From: Caenibius tardaugens NBRC 16725
GTDB taxonomy: Bacteria > Pseudomonadota > Alphaproteobacteria > Sphingomonadales > Sphingomonadaceae
Assembly: GCF_003860345.1 (NCBI RefSeq)
Contig: NZ_CP034179.1
Span: 434,001-498,000, forward strand
Direction of reading: 5' to 3'
DNA length: 64,000 nucleotides
The notes under the pieces: generated by a model
What the model saw: only the letters and a program-made list of their open reading frames with translations
What the model was told of the DNA's origin: nothing
Database searches by the model: none
Made by a program: the position numbers and the translations under genes
In this document: positions 17,572-26,328 of the stretch, piece by piece
How positions within the stretch are numbered: the stretch's first letter is position 1
Layout: each line of letters opens with the position of its first letter

Positions 17572-19293
17572 TCAAACCCCCGAAAGCTGGCTGTCAGGCG
17601 TGTGGACGCCGAATACATCGCGCATGGCGTTGCAGAGTTCGCCATGTGTTGCATACAGTTTCACCGCTTCGAGACAGGGCGGGACAAGGTTGCTGCCCTG
17701 ACGCGCGGCCTCGCGCACCTTTTCCAGCGCGGCATCGACAGCCGCCTGATCACGTCTGCCACGCAGATCGCGGACCTTGGCAGCCTGTTCGTCTTCCATC
17801 GCGTCATTCAGACGGAAGATTTCGATCTCGCGCTTTTCTTCCGCCAGATTGAGGTGATTGACGCCGATCCACTTGCGGCGCCCTTCCTCGAGATCCTTGT
17901 TCCGCTCATACTGTTCGCGGCCCAGCGCCCGCTGGAAATAGCCCAGTTCGATCGCCTTGGTTGCTCCGCCCATGGCGAAAATCTTCTCCATTTCCGCGAA
18001 AGCAGCCTCTTCCATCTGCTTGGTCAGCGTTTCGACGTAGTACGATCCGGCCAGCGGATCGATCGTTTCGGCTACGCCCGTTTCATGCGCAACGATGTGC
18101 TGCAGCGCGGCCCCCACGCGGATCGCATCTTCCGCGGGCAAGGCGTGGGCTTCATCGTACAGCGGTGTCGTCATCGCATCGCCCGCGCCGCCCAGCGCAC
18201 AGGCGGTGGCCATGATCGCCAGACGCCCGATATTGTTCAACGGTTGCTGCAGGGTAAGCGCCGTGGTGGTCGGCGAGGTCATCATACGAATTTTCAGCGC
18301 TTCGGGCCGGGTCGCACCATACCGCTCCTTCATCAGGCGGGCCCAGCATTTGCGGAAGGCCCGCAGTTTGCAAACGCCTTCGAAGAAATCCATGTCCACG
18401 TTGACGACGAAATGATTGAGGTACGGCGCGACCGTATCGATATCCAGCCCGCGTTCGAGCGTGGCGTCGATATAGGCGCAGGCAATCGCCAGACTGAAGG
18501 CCAATTCCTGCACCGGATTGGCCTTGGCCGGCTGCAATTGCGCCGAGATGATGGACAAGGGCGCCCAGTTCGGGTGGTTGCGGATGATATATTCGATGCA
18601 ATCGGTCGCGATGCGCAGGCCGTGCTCCGGCGGATAGATATACCGGCCGACACAGGTATATTCGATCAGGATACCATTCACGATGTGCAGGACGAAATCC
18701 TGCGGATCGATCCCCTTCTTCTCCAGCGCCGCGATCACCATTGCCAGATTGACCGGCTGGGGCGCGTTGCAGACGCTCATCAGATACTTGAGCTTGTCGA
18801 ACGGCAGATCAAATGCCGCCTCCAGATCCTCCAGACTGTCCAGCGCCATGCCGGCGCGGCCGACCTCGCCCTCCACCACGGGATCGTCGCTGTCATAGCC
18901 GTTGGTGGTGGCCAGATCGTATTCAAGAATGAGGCCCGAAAGCCCCTGATCCAGCATATAGCGCGCGCGTTTTGACCAGTCGGCGCCTTTCCCGAAGCCC
19001 GTGACCTGCGTCATGGTCCAGAACGCCGAACGATGGCCATTGGGCTTGGTGGAACGCGTGTAGGGATATTCGCCTGGAAACCCGAGATCGGCCACATAAT
19101 CAAACCCGACCGCATCCAGATCAGCGGGGGTGTAGAGCGGCTTTATCGGCCAGCCGAGCGCCTGCGTGACGAAGGGTTCGCGCCGTTCCGGGTTCTGCGC
19201 GACAAACGGGCCACGCGTTTCCGCTTCCCACCGTTCCTGTTCGCCCAGAACATTGTCATTCGCGACCACAAATTCGCCTATCGGTTTGTTCAT
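17572..19293 (-). CDS. B12-dependent acyl-CoA mutase, large (catalytic) subunit
   Basis: 573 residues, the size of stand-alone mutase catalytic subunits (isobutyryl-CoA/2-hydroxyisobutyryl-CoA type). The TIM-barrel signature YDLATTNGYDSDDP (125-138) matches FDLATHRGYDSDNP of methylmalonyl-CoA mutase, and IDPLAGSYYVE is conserved. Two specificity positions differ. The residue equivalent to methylmalonyl-CoA mutase Tyr89 (Ile90 in 2-hydroxyisobutyryl-CoA mutase) is His87. The position holding Ala in methylmalonyl-CoA mutase and Asp117 in the hydroxyisobutyryl enzyme is Glu124. A carbon-skeleton rearrangement of an unfamiliar, perhaps hydroxylated or branched acyl-CoA is inferred. ATG 19293 has GTGGAG upstream. 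Confidence 0.9.
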   Translation of the reverse strand: MNKPIGEFVVANDNVLGEQERWEAETRGPFVAQNPERREPFVTQALGWPIKPLYTPADLDAVGFDYVADLGFPGEYPYTRSTKPNGHRSAFWTMTQVTGFGKGADWSKRARYMLDQGLSGLILEYDLATTNGYDSDDPVVEGEVGRAGMALDSLEDLEAAFDLPFDKLKYLMSVCNAPQPVNLAMVIAALEKKGIDPQDFVLHIVNGILIEYTCVGRYIYPPEHGLRIATDCIEYIIRNHPNWAPLSIISAQLQPAKANPVQELAFSLAIACAYIDATLERGLDIDTVAPYLNHFVVNVDMDFFEGVCKLRAFRKCWARLMKERYGATRPEALKIRMMTSPTTTALTLQQPLNNIGRLAIMATACALGGAGDAMTTPLYDEAHALPAEDAIRVGAALQHIVAHETGVAETIDPLAGSYYVETLTKQMEEAAFAEMEKIFAMGGATKAIELGYFQRALGREQYERNKDLEEGRRKWIGVNHLNLAEEKREIEIFRLNDAMEDEQAAKVRDLRGRRDQAAVDAALEKVREAARQGSNLVPPCLEAVKLYATHGELCNAMRDVFGVHTPDSQLSGV

Positions 19294-19473
19294 GTTCCAA
19301 CTCCACGCTTCCCGCGCCAATGAATCGAAGGTGCAAGAAGCCATCGCCCTTCCGGGCTGTTCCGTTGCCGGTAAATTACATCGGGAAGCGCGACGCCCCA
19401 ACGGGATTCCCGCGCGCGTCACGGTTTGCAGCACCTTCTCGTAATTTTAAGCATGATCTGATACAAACCAGCC

Positions 19474-20343
19474 ATGACGCCTCTTTCCATTCGCGATGCC
19501 CAGCACCTGCCCGATCTTGTGACGGGCAGCATCGCCTTGCCCGGGATCATGGTTGAACTCTGCGCCTTCCCCGAAGTGCTCCCCGAAACCATGGTTGTGA
19601 TCGAGGAGGAGGCACTGCTTTCGCTCGGCCTTTCGCGCTTGCTTTCGGGGTCAGAAGGGCGCGTGGCGGGCAATCGCCGGATACCCTTCGTCCGGTTCGG
19701 CGCGCTGGGGTTCCGCCCTGCGGGGGTGCCAATGGAAATGCGTATCGATGGCGGGGCATTCCATACCATCCGCCTGCGCTTCACCCCTGATGCGATCACC
19801 CGGCAACTCGGCATCGCCTCGCTGACAGACGAACAACTGGCCGCCTGCTTCGATATCCGCGTGCCGGCGATCGAAGATGCCATGCTGCGCCTCGCCAGTG
19901 AGGTAGACCATCCTGGCCCGGACAGCCCGGCTCTCGCCGCCGCGCTCGTTTCGGTAATTCTGATCGATCTGCAACGCTATCTTGGCGATGCGCAACACCG
20001 TGCCCAACGCAGCAAAGGCGGGCTACCGCCGCGCCTGATGCGCCGTGCACTGGCGCTGATCGACCGCCCGGGCACACCCCCATCGGTCGAGGAACTGGCA
20101 TCCGCCTGTGGTCTCAGCCGGTTTCACTTCATGCGTTGCTTCCGCCAGACGGCAGGCGTCAGCCCCGGCGCCTTCATCGGGCAGGCCCGCATCGTCCGAG
20201 CGAAGGCGCTACTCACTGCCGACAAACGCCCGCTCGCCGAACTGGCGCGCGAACTGGGATATGCCGGACTGCCCGCATTTTCCGCCGCTTTCCGCAAAGC
20301 CACGGGCCGTTCACCCGGCGCCTATCGCGCCATCATGCGCTGA
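19474..20343 (+). CDS. AraC-family transcriptional regulator
   Basis: 289 residues. The C-terminal double helix-turn-helix (about 190-287) contains PPSVEELASACGLSRFHFMRCFRQTAGVSPGAFI and the second helix pair LAELARELGYAGLPAFSAAFRKATGRSPGAYR. The N-terminal part (about 1-170) should be the effector-binding/dimerisation domain and has no firm family match. The gene is divergent from the mutase operon (180-base gap) and convergent with the second TonB gene, so it probably controls one or both. Effector unknown. Confidence 0.9.
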   Translation: MTPLSIRDAQHLPDLVTGSIALPGIMVELCAFPEVLPETMVVIEEEALLSLGLSRLLSGSEGRVAGNRRIPFVRFGALGFRPAGVPMEMRIDGGAFHTIRLRFTPDAITRQLGIASLTDEQLAACFDIRVPAIEDAMLRLASEVDHPGPDSPALAAALVSVILIDLQRYLGDAQHRAQRSKGGLPPRLMRRALALIDRPGTPPSVEELASACGLSRFHFMRCFRQTAGVSPGAFIGQARIVRAKALLTADKRPLAELARELGYAGLPAFSAAFRKATGRSPGAYRAIMR

Positions 20344-20345
20344 CA

Positions 20346-20369
20346 GCCCGACTTCCGAAGAAGCCGGGC
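20346..20369. terminator. Hairpin between AraC and TonB gene ends
   Basis: GCCCG-a-CTTC pairs with GAAG-c-CGGGC around CGAA, with one mismatch. A smaller GGCGG/CCGCC hairpin follows at 20389-20404. There is no T-run; it is placed between convergent genes. Confidence 0.35.
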
Positions 20370-20424
20370 CGCCAAATTGCCTGTCAGAGGCGGCGCGAAC
20401 CGCCCCTGTCCATGCCGGTTTGCC

Positions 20425-23007
20425 TTACTTTTCTCCGCCGAAGCGATAAGTCAGGCGAACACCATACATGCGCGGTTCGCCATAGAGCGTCGACCAGTAG
20501 AGCAGACCGCCCGACTGATAGACGTCGTTGTTGCTGACGCGATAGGTTTCCTTGGTCAGGTTGGTGCCGAACACACCCACGTCAAATCCGCTGCCGGCAA
20601 CATTACGCCAGTCGATCGAGGCATTGAGCAAACCGAACGGTTCGAGAACCGCACCTGGTTGCGACTGCGGCATCTGGATCGCTTCGGTATTCTGGCTCGA
20701 CGTGTGCGAGAAGTTCACGAAGAAATTCAGCGACCCCATGTCCCCCAGATCGTGATCATACGAGGCATGCACGCTCCAGATGTATGGCGAAACATACTGG
20801 AAATCGAGGCAGGACGAATCTGCAATACCCGTTCCACCATAGGCCTTAGGCAAGATGTAGCCATTACATGCCAGTTGCGGCGTGTTCACCTCATAGGTGT
20901 ACTTCTTGTATTTGGCATGGGTGTAGCTGAAATTACCGCCAATCTCGAGGCCGGAAACCGGGCGAACAGACGCCTCGATTTCGATACCCTTGATCCGCGC
21001 ATCAGCATTGAGTGTACGCGCACCGCCAGCACCGGTTGACACGTTAAAGTCACCCGTTGCGCGTTGAAGGCCCTTATATTCAACCTGATAGAGTGACGTG
21101 TTAAACCGGAAAGGAACATCGCCGAGATTGAAATCGGATTTCAGACCGATTTCATAAGACGTAACCTTTTCCGGGTTGAAGGTACGCGTGTTGTCGAACA
21201 CCGCATAAGGGTTGAAGCCACCCGCCTTGTAGCCACGGCTGACCTTTGCGAAGACCAGAACCTTGTCGGTGACCTTGTAGTCCAGCCCCAGCAACCATGT
21301 TGGCGCCTTGGTCTTCAACGTCGCGTTGAACAGACAGGTATCGTAGATATTGTTGAAGGTATTCGTGATGGTTGCATTATAACCGCACTTCCACAACGTA
21401 TCCGACCCCGCCAAGCGGCTGAACTGCGTGGAGTAACCCTTGATCGTATCCCAAGTGTAACGATACCCAGCGGTTACGCGCAAGCCATCGAGCGCTGGCG
21501 TTGCCGCGCCCATATCCAGCGTAGCCTGCGCATAAAGCGCCTTCGATTTGCTCGCCACGCCGGAATACAGGTATGAAGGCGCGCACTGCCCGGTTTGGAC
21601 GGCCGGACAATAGTTCATACCGCGGCTGATCTGTGTGCCGACCGGTTTCTGTTCAAAGTAGAAACCACCGATTGTCCATGTCAGCTTGCTATCCAGCATA
21701 TCACCCTGAAGCTGCAGTTCTTCGGTAATCTGCTTGAAATTGTCACGGCTACGCTCCGTCGAACCCGTGGCATTGCTATATACGATCGGTGTTCCGATAC
21801 CGGGCAGGAACGCCTCCCCCGGTCCCGGAAGAACGCCCGGGTCATTGTCCTGCTGTTGCAGCACGGTGGCATCACCGTCGTAGCGATATTTCAACTGCAT
21901 CCGCTGGTAGCTGAAGATATTCCGCAGCTTGATTTCATCGCTGAGATCGATGTCGGTGGTGTTGCTGATCCCCCACACTTTGGTCTTCTGCATGGTATCA
22001 ATGGAAAAGGCCGTCTTGCGGTTACCCAGCGCTTCTGCCTTAGCAGTGGCGGCCCGGTAAACATCGCACGAATACCCGCCAAGAACACTGTAGGGGCCTT
22101 CAGCGCACAACCCCGGCTTACCAGGCCCTGCCGCGTTTATCAGACCATCGATATTAAAGCCCTTGTGGATCAGACCCGCGCCGTTGTGGCTCGATTTCGT
22201 ATAGTACGCCATCGTATAGTTTTCGATGGTGTCGGTCGGCCGGAAGGTCAAACCAACGCGCGTGGTATACCAGTGTTCGTTATCGCGGTCCTTGTTCCAC
22301 TGCACATCGCGGGTGTAACCGTCGCGATCATGAAATGCGCCCATCACGCGCAACAGCAGCTTGTCTTCCACGATCGGCACGTTGATCGCACCTTCGATAT
22401 ATTTGCGATCGTAGTTGCCGTATTCACCCTTGATCCAGCCACCGAATTCGTTCTGCGGCTTCTTCGGCACGATCAGCACCGCACCGCCCGTGGTGTTGCG
22501 CCCGAACAGCGTACCCTGCGGCCCGGCGAGAACCTGCAGGTTCTCAATATCGATAAACTGGCCCGGCCCGCCCATCTGGCTGAGCGATACGGCAGTCGGC
22601 ACGGGCACTTCGTTCATATACATGACCACGCCCGGCGAGGCCTGGAACGTAGCCCCCTGCCCACGCAAGGTGAACGATTGCGTTTCGCGCGAACCCTGCC
22701 CGTTCGGCCCGACAACCAGCGAAGGAATGCTGGCCTGCAAATCCTGCGCCTTGGTAATCCCCTGCTGCTCCAGGCGTTCAGGCGACAAGGCCGTGATCGC
22801 GATCGGCACATCCTGCGCGCGTTCTTCGCGGCGGTTGGCGGTCACGATGATTTCACTCAACCCGCTCGAAGTGGAAGCCTGTGGTGCGGTCTGGGTTTGT
22901 GCGATAGCGGCATGGGGCGCAACGAATGCACCAGCCGCAGCTCCTGCCAGCAGCCAACGCCCCAAACGCACACGCGCGGCACCGGATTCGTGGATTTGAT
23001 TGATCAC
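20425..23007 (-). CDS. TonB-dependent outer-membrane receptor
   Basis: 860 residues. A long signal peptide (1-36, ending AAIA before QTQ) is followed by the plug, with TLRGQGATFQASPGVVMYMNEVPVP and LAGPQGTLFGRNTTGGAVLIVPKKP, then the barrel and a C-terminal YRFGGEK. The final residue is Lys rather than the common aromatic. It imports a large ligand with TonB energy. GAGAGGTG precedes the ATG. It lies next to the AraC regulator, and its upstream region shares sequence elements with that of the receptor at 11112-13505, suggesting common control. Ligand unknown. Confidence 0.95.
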   Translation of the reverse strand: MINQIHESGAARVRLGRWLLAGAAAGAFVAPHAAIAQTQTAPQASTSSGLSEIIVTANRREERAQDVPIAITALSPERLEQQGITKAQDLQASIPSLVVGPNGQGSRETQSFTLRGQGATFQASPGVVMYMNEVPVPTAVSLSQMGGPGQFIDIENLQVLAGPQGTLFGRNTTGGAVLIVPKKPQNEFGGWIKGEYGNYDRKYIEGAINVPIVEDKLLLRVMGAFHDRDGYTRDVQWNKDRDNEHWYTTRVGLTFRPTDTIENYTMAYYTKSSHNGAGLIHKGFNIDGLINAAGPGKPGLCAEGPYSVLGGYSCDVYRAATAKAEALGNRKTAFSIDTMQKTKVWGISNTTDIDLSDEIKLRNIFSYQRMQLKYRYDGDATVLQQQDNDPGVLPGPGEAFLPGIGTPIVYSNATGSTERSRDNFKQITEELQLQGDMLDSKLTWTIGGFYFEQKPVGTQISRGMNYCPAVQTGQCAPSYLYSGVASKSKALYAQATLDMGAATPALDGLRVTAGYRYTWDTIKGYSTQFSRLAGSDTLWKCGYNATITNTFNNIYDTCLFNATLKTKAPTWLLGLDYKVTDKVLVFAKVSRGYKAGGFNPYAVFDNTRTFNPEKVTSYEIGLKSDFNLGDVPFRFNTSLYQVEYKGLQRATGDFNVSTGAGGARTLNADARIKGIEIEASVRPVSGLEIGGNFSYTHAKYKKYTYEVNTPQLACNGYILPKAYGGTGIADSSCLDFQYVSPYIWSVHASYDHDLGDMGSLNFFVNFSHTSSQNTEAIQMPQSQPGAVLEPFGLLNASIDWRNVAGSGFDVGVFGTNLTKETYRVSNNDVYQSGGLLYWSTLYGEPRMYGVRLTYRFGGEK

Positions 23008-23411
23008 TCAAACACCTCTCTTCCCAGTTTTCGACGTGCACGACACACATCGATAAACATCAATACCGGCTCTGAAGGCCGGCTTTTCCCAATCGCAAGT
23101 GTCCGCCTTGTTATATTTTCCCCAATGACTGGCATCCGATTTTTCGGATTCTGCCGCCATAGAGTCGCTTTGCGGACTTTTACGACACGTAGACTTATGG
23201 CCATCAAGCGACGCGTATCAACAAGCAAATCTGGGCCCAGCACAGATATGCGCATTACCCTGATGCAGCGTGCCATTTGCGCAACATGGTCATCGTAGGA
23301 AATCCGGCCATTAACCCCGAACATGGGCCAGAAATGACAAAACGGCCCGCTTTCCGAAGAAGAAAGCGAGCCGTCCGTTAACGGGTATTAGCCTCGTGTT
23401 ATGCGTGCAGA
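23008..23411. other. 404-base intergenic region upstream of the TonB receptor
   Basis: No gene is supported. It contains the perfect palindrome ATCCGATTTTTCGGAT (23134-23149), the 14-mer CATCAAGCGACGCG at 23202-23215 shared with 13828-13841, and ATGCGCAT. The terminator of the upstream minus-strand SDR lies at its right end. The TonB promoter must be here. Confidence 0.6.
23339..23373 (-). terminator. Terminator of the SDR operon (minus strand)
   Basis: Read on the minus strand, CGGCTCGCTTTC pairs with GAAAGCGGGCCG with one mismatch, and TTTT follows (positions 23342-23339). It lies 38 bases after the SDR stop at 23412. Confidence 0.7.
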
Positions 23412-24272
23412 TCAGGCTATAATCGCAGGGTGCGGTATGCGCGGATCGCCCAGTTGCGATCGCCACGACATCGGTTGTTTGCCATCGACATCGGTAATCC
23501 CATACTTCAACGCGATTTCTGCCGTGATCACCGTTTGCCCATTCAGTTCAGCGAGTTCCGGATCATTGTACATCGCATCGATGACCTTGCCGTTGAATTC
23601 GGGCGTTTCCGCAACGGCCAGTATCTGCTGATATTGTTCGGGGCTTTCTTCTGCCGCACGGGCACTGCGTTCGGTCGCCAGCATACCCATCCACAACGAC
23701 ACTGCCGCCACGCCGGTATCCCGGAAATCGACCCCCATATCAGCGGCGAATTTGTCCACGCCGGCCTTCTGCGCCCCATAGGCCGCGCCGTGCATGTAGC
23801 AGACCGACCCGAATGACGATGTGAACACGATCAGGCCACGGCCCTGCTCCACCATGATCGGTGCGGCATGCCACGACGCAATGTAGTTGGACCGCAGCCC
23901 GACATCGATCAGACCGACAAGATCGATCGATTTTTCCCAGAACGGGCCGGGCTTGATCAGATCATCATGCAATGCCGCGGCATTGTTGACGAGAATGTCC
24001 AGACGGCCACTTTCCCGCTTCACCTGATCGAACAGTGCGGCAATCTGGGCGTCGTCGGCATGATCGACCTGCACAGCGATCCCTTCGCCGCCCGCATCCG
24101 TCACTGCCTGCGCAGCAGACCCAATGGTGCCCGGCAAATCCGCATCGCCTTCTTTGAGCGTGCGCCCGGTGACATAGACCCGGTAGCCCTGCTCACCCAA
24201 TGCAAGCGCGATACCGCGCCCTGCGCCCCGGCTGGCACCTGTGACAATCGCGACCTTGCGATCCGTACTCAT
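23412..24272 (-). CDS. Short-chain dehydrogenase/reductase (SDR)
   Basis: 286 residues. TGASRGAG is at 11-18, NNAA at 97-100, with Ser153/154, Tyr166 and Lys170. The protein has a C-terminal extension of about 40 residues rich in Glu and Tyr (ILAVAETPEFNGKVIDAMYNDPELAELNGQ) beyond the usual 245-250 residues. ATG 24272 has AGGAGG upstream and overlaps the preceding SDR's stop by four bases (ATGA), so the pair is coupled. Cofactor Arg38 in TGRT suggests NADP (inference). Substrate unknown. Confidence 0.85.
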   Translation of the reverse strand: MSTDRKVAIVTGASRGAGRGIALALGEQGYRVYVTGRTLKEGDADLPGTIGSAAQAVTDAGGEGIAVQVDHADDAQIAALFDQVKRESGRLDILVNNAAALHDDLIKPGPFWEKSIDLVGLIDVGLRSNYIASWHAAPIMVEQGRGLIVFTSSFGSVCYMHGAAYGAQKAGVDKFAADMGVDFRDTGVAAVSLWMGMLATERSARAAEESPEQYQQILAVAETPEFNGKVIDAMYNDPELAELNGQTVITAEIALKYGITDVDGKQPMSWRSQLGDPRIPHPAIIA

Positions 24273-25036
24273 ACTCCAAAACCTCCTGAAACCGATATGA
24301 ACTGGCCGGTGGTATAGGCCCCTTCGTTCGATGCGAAATAGACGCAGGCATGGGCGATTTCCTCCGCCGTGCCCCAACGTTTCAGGCAGAGCAGCTTGTG
24401 CGTGTTATCGATCCAGCGCTGGTCGATCTGCCCCTGCCGTGTCAGTTCATGCAATTGCCCAGCATCGATTACGCCAACGCGCACCGAATTCGCACGAATG
24501 TTATAGCGGCCTTCTTCCTTGGCGATGCCACGGACCAGTTGTTCGTTCGATGCCTTCACCGCCACGGACATCCCGTCCCGGTTGGCCCACATATCATGCC
24601 CGGTCGAACCAAGAGTCACAAAACTCCCGCCACCCTGATCGCGCATATGCGGTATCACCGCCTGTGTGGTCGCGAGAAAACCATGCACCTCGACCTCGAA
24701 CGCATGCCGCCATTCGTCCATCGGCGTTTCGGAGAGGTAGCGCTGGTTCACCAGCGGCCCCGCAGCCCAGACCACCGAATGGATACGGCCATGTTCGGCG
24801 ATTGCGGCATCCACCACCGACTGGATCGATGCCGGGTCGGTCACATCGGCGGCGTGAATGCTCGCCGCGCGCCCCACAGCGCGGGCCTGGCTGGCAACCT
24901 CCTCAGCCGGTTCGCGACGGCTGCGATAGATAATGGCGACATCGCTGCCCTGCTCCGCAAAAGTGCGAACAATGCCTTGCCCAATGCCTCCGCTGCCACC
25001 AAACACCATGGTGCAACCTGACGGAAAACTCGCCAT
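24269..25036 (-). CDS. SDR-fold protein lacking the catalytic tyrosine
   Basis: 255 residues. The glycine motif GGSGGIG (13-19) and end segment TGQFISVSGG mark an SDR. The position four residues before Lys161 is Ser157 instead of Tyr, in GMSVAVKAS; Ser144 is kept. The usual NNAG is WAAG. A standard oxidoreductase mechanism is therefore doubtful, and a non-redox (isomerase, lyase, enoyl-type) or structural role is possible. It is cotranslated with the regular SDR at 23412-24272, so a heteromeric pair is conceivable. ATG 25036 lies after GGGGAGAAGAGCAGGA. Confidence 0.8.
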   Translation of the reverse strand: MASFPSGCTMVFGGSGGIGQGIVRTFAEQGSDVAIIYRSRREPAEEVASQARAVGRAASIHAADVTDPASIQSVVDAAIAEHGRIHSVVWAAGPLVNQRYLSETPMDEWRHAFEVEVHGFLATTQAVIPHMRDQGGGSFVTLGSTGHDMWANRDGMSVAVKASNEQLVRGIAKEEGRYNIRANSVRVGVIDAGQLHELTRQGQIDQRWIDNTHKLLCLKRWGTAEEIAHACVYFASNEGAYTTGQFISVSGGFGV

Positions 25037-25065
25037 TCCTGCTCTTCTCCCCTTATTATATGAAA

Positions 25066-25099
25066 CCGGCGCAGTACGGCCTGTGCCGCACTGCGCCGG
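25066..25099 (-). terminator. Hairpin after the Rieske gene
   Basis: CCGGCGCAGT and ACTGCGCCGG form a perfect outer stem with CGGC/GCCG continuing inside around CTGT. On the minus strand the stem is followed by TTTCATATAAT, a weak T-rich tail. It could reduce readthrough from the Rieske gene into the SDR pair. Confidence 0.5.
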
Positions 25100-25127
25100 G
25101 ATATTCCAGACTACTGGACTACGCTGA

Positions 25128-26210
25128 TCAGGCAGCCTTGCTGCCGGGGCGCTTATCCATTGTCACATAAAGGCCATCCGAACGCTTCTGCAGTTCAGGC
25201 GCCTTGTCACGCGCGTTGTAGAACTGCTTGTACCACAGGCGAACCTTGCCATACGGGCCGTCGGCCGGGATCGCGAGCGGGTTCAAACACGCACGCTTGT
25301 TGGCCCAGATTTCCACGTCCTGCGCGAAAGCGAGACGGCTGGCTTCCTGATAGGCGAGCGCATTGGCGCGATCTTCATCCGTGATTTCACGGGTGCCGTC
25401 GTTCACCTTGACCATCAGCGCGTGCCAGGAACGGGAAATCCCATCCTCGATCGGCGTGTTCGAAATCATGATGAACGAATCGAAGGCGCCCGCCATTTCC
25501 GACTGGAGGAAGCCCGGACCTTCGTACCAGGTATCCAGAACCAGCTGATCGCCTTCTTCAGCCGTCAGCGTGCGGTGGCCCGCGCTGTAATACTGATGGA
25601 CGATATGGCCCATGCATTCATTGGCGAAGTACGTGAAATCCTTGGCGCCGTGAATCGGAACGAAGTGGCCAAGGTCAGCCATGTTGTCGACGATTTCGAT
25701 ACCGTGGACATTGAGATCGCCCATGAAGTCGATCTTCCATTCGACCCAGCCCGGTTCGCCGTAGTGGCCGCCGAAGCTCGGCAGATCGTATTCCGGCTCC
25801 AGCCCTTCGGGATCGTGCCACATCCAGACAATGCCCGCGCTTTCGACCACGTGATAGTGTTCGAGCTTGGCGGCCTTCGGGATAAAGTTGTCCGAATAGG
25901 GAATGTGGTTGCACTGCCCGTCAGGGCCGAACCGCCAGCCGTGGAACGGACAGCGGATCGATTCGCCTTCCACATGCTCGCCATCGAGCACGATGTAGGA
26001 CGTCGAGTTCTTCGCAAGATGCGCACCCATGTGCGGGCAATAGGCGTCAGTCACATAGACCTTGCCCGATTCCCCGCGATACATCACGAGATCCTTGCCG
26101 AAATACCGCATCGACGTGGGTGTGCGGGTCGCGTCCGTCGCCGGAGCGATCATGAACCAGCCGCGCGGGAAATCGAATTCACCCAGGCCGTATTCTTTGG
26201 TGGTTGCCAT
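25128..26210 (-). CDS. Rieske non-heme iron oxygenase, KshA-like
   Basis: 360 residues, no signal peptide. The Rieske [2Fe-2S] ligands are Cys58, His60, Cys87 and His90; 26 residues separate the two pairs, about ten more than in typical members. The mononuclear iron motif is D175-x3-D179-x2-H182-x4-H187. The end segment FAQDVEIWANK...NPL...DGP...R-WY-QFY strongly resembles 3-ketosteroid 9-alpha-hydroxylase oxygenase KshA as I recall it. It would hydroxylate a polycyclic substrate with electrons from a separate reductase, which is not in this window. ATG 26210 fits the GGGAG site better than 26216. Divergent from a LysR gene. Confidence 0.88.
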   Translation of the reverse strand: MATTKEYGLGEFDFPRGWFMIAPATDATRTPTSMRYFGKDLVMYRGESGKVYVTDAYCPHMGAHLAKNSTSYIVLDGEHVEGESIRCPFHGWRFGPDGQCNHIPYSDNFIPKAAKLEHYHVVESAGIVWMWHDPEGLEPEYDLPSFGGHYGEPGWVEWKIDFMGDLNVHGIEIVDNMADLGHFVPIHGAKDFTYFANECMGHIVHQYYSAGHRTLTAEEGDQLVLDTWYEGPGFLQSEMAGAFDSFIMISNTPIEDGISRSWHALMVKVNDGTREITDEDRANALAYQEASRLAFAQDVEIWANKRACLNPLAIPADGPYGKVRLWYKQFYNARDKAPELQKRSDGLYVTMDKRPGSKAA

Positions 26211-26328
26211 AATCATGTCTCCCGAAAGCTGCCGCTATACGGCTGTTTCCATGAACCTAGGATAAGCGAAATAACGCTGTAAAGCGAAGTCTCTTGCGCC
26301 GCACACCATTTGTGCAAAAGTGCACCCC

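Noticed and set aside
16209-19293. Ordinary methylmalonyl-CoA mutase for propionate metabolism
   Set aside because: Large and small parts are separate proteins, and the Tyr89 position is His and the Ala position Glu, so methylmalonyl-CoA is unlikely to be the substrate.
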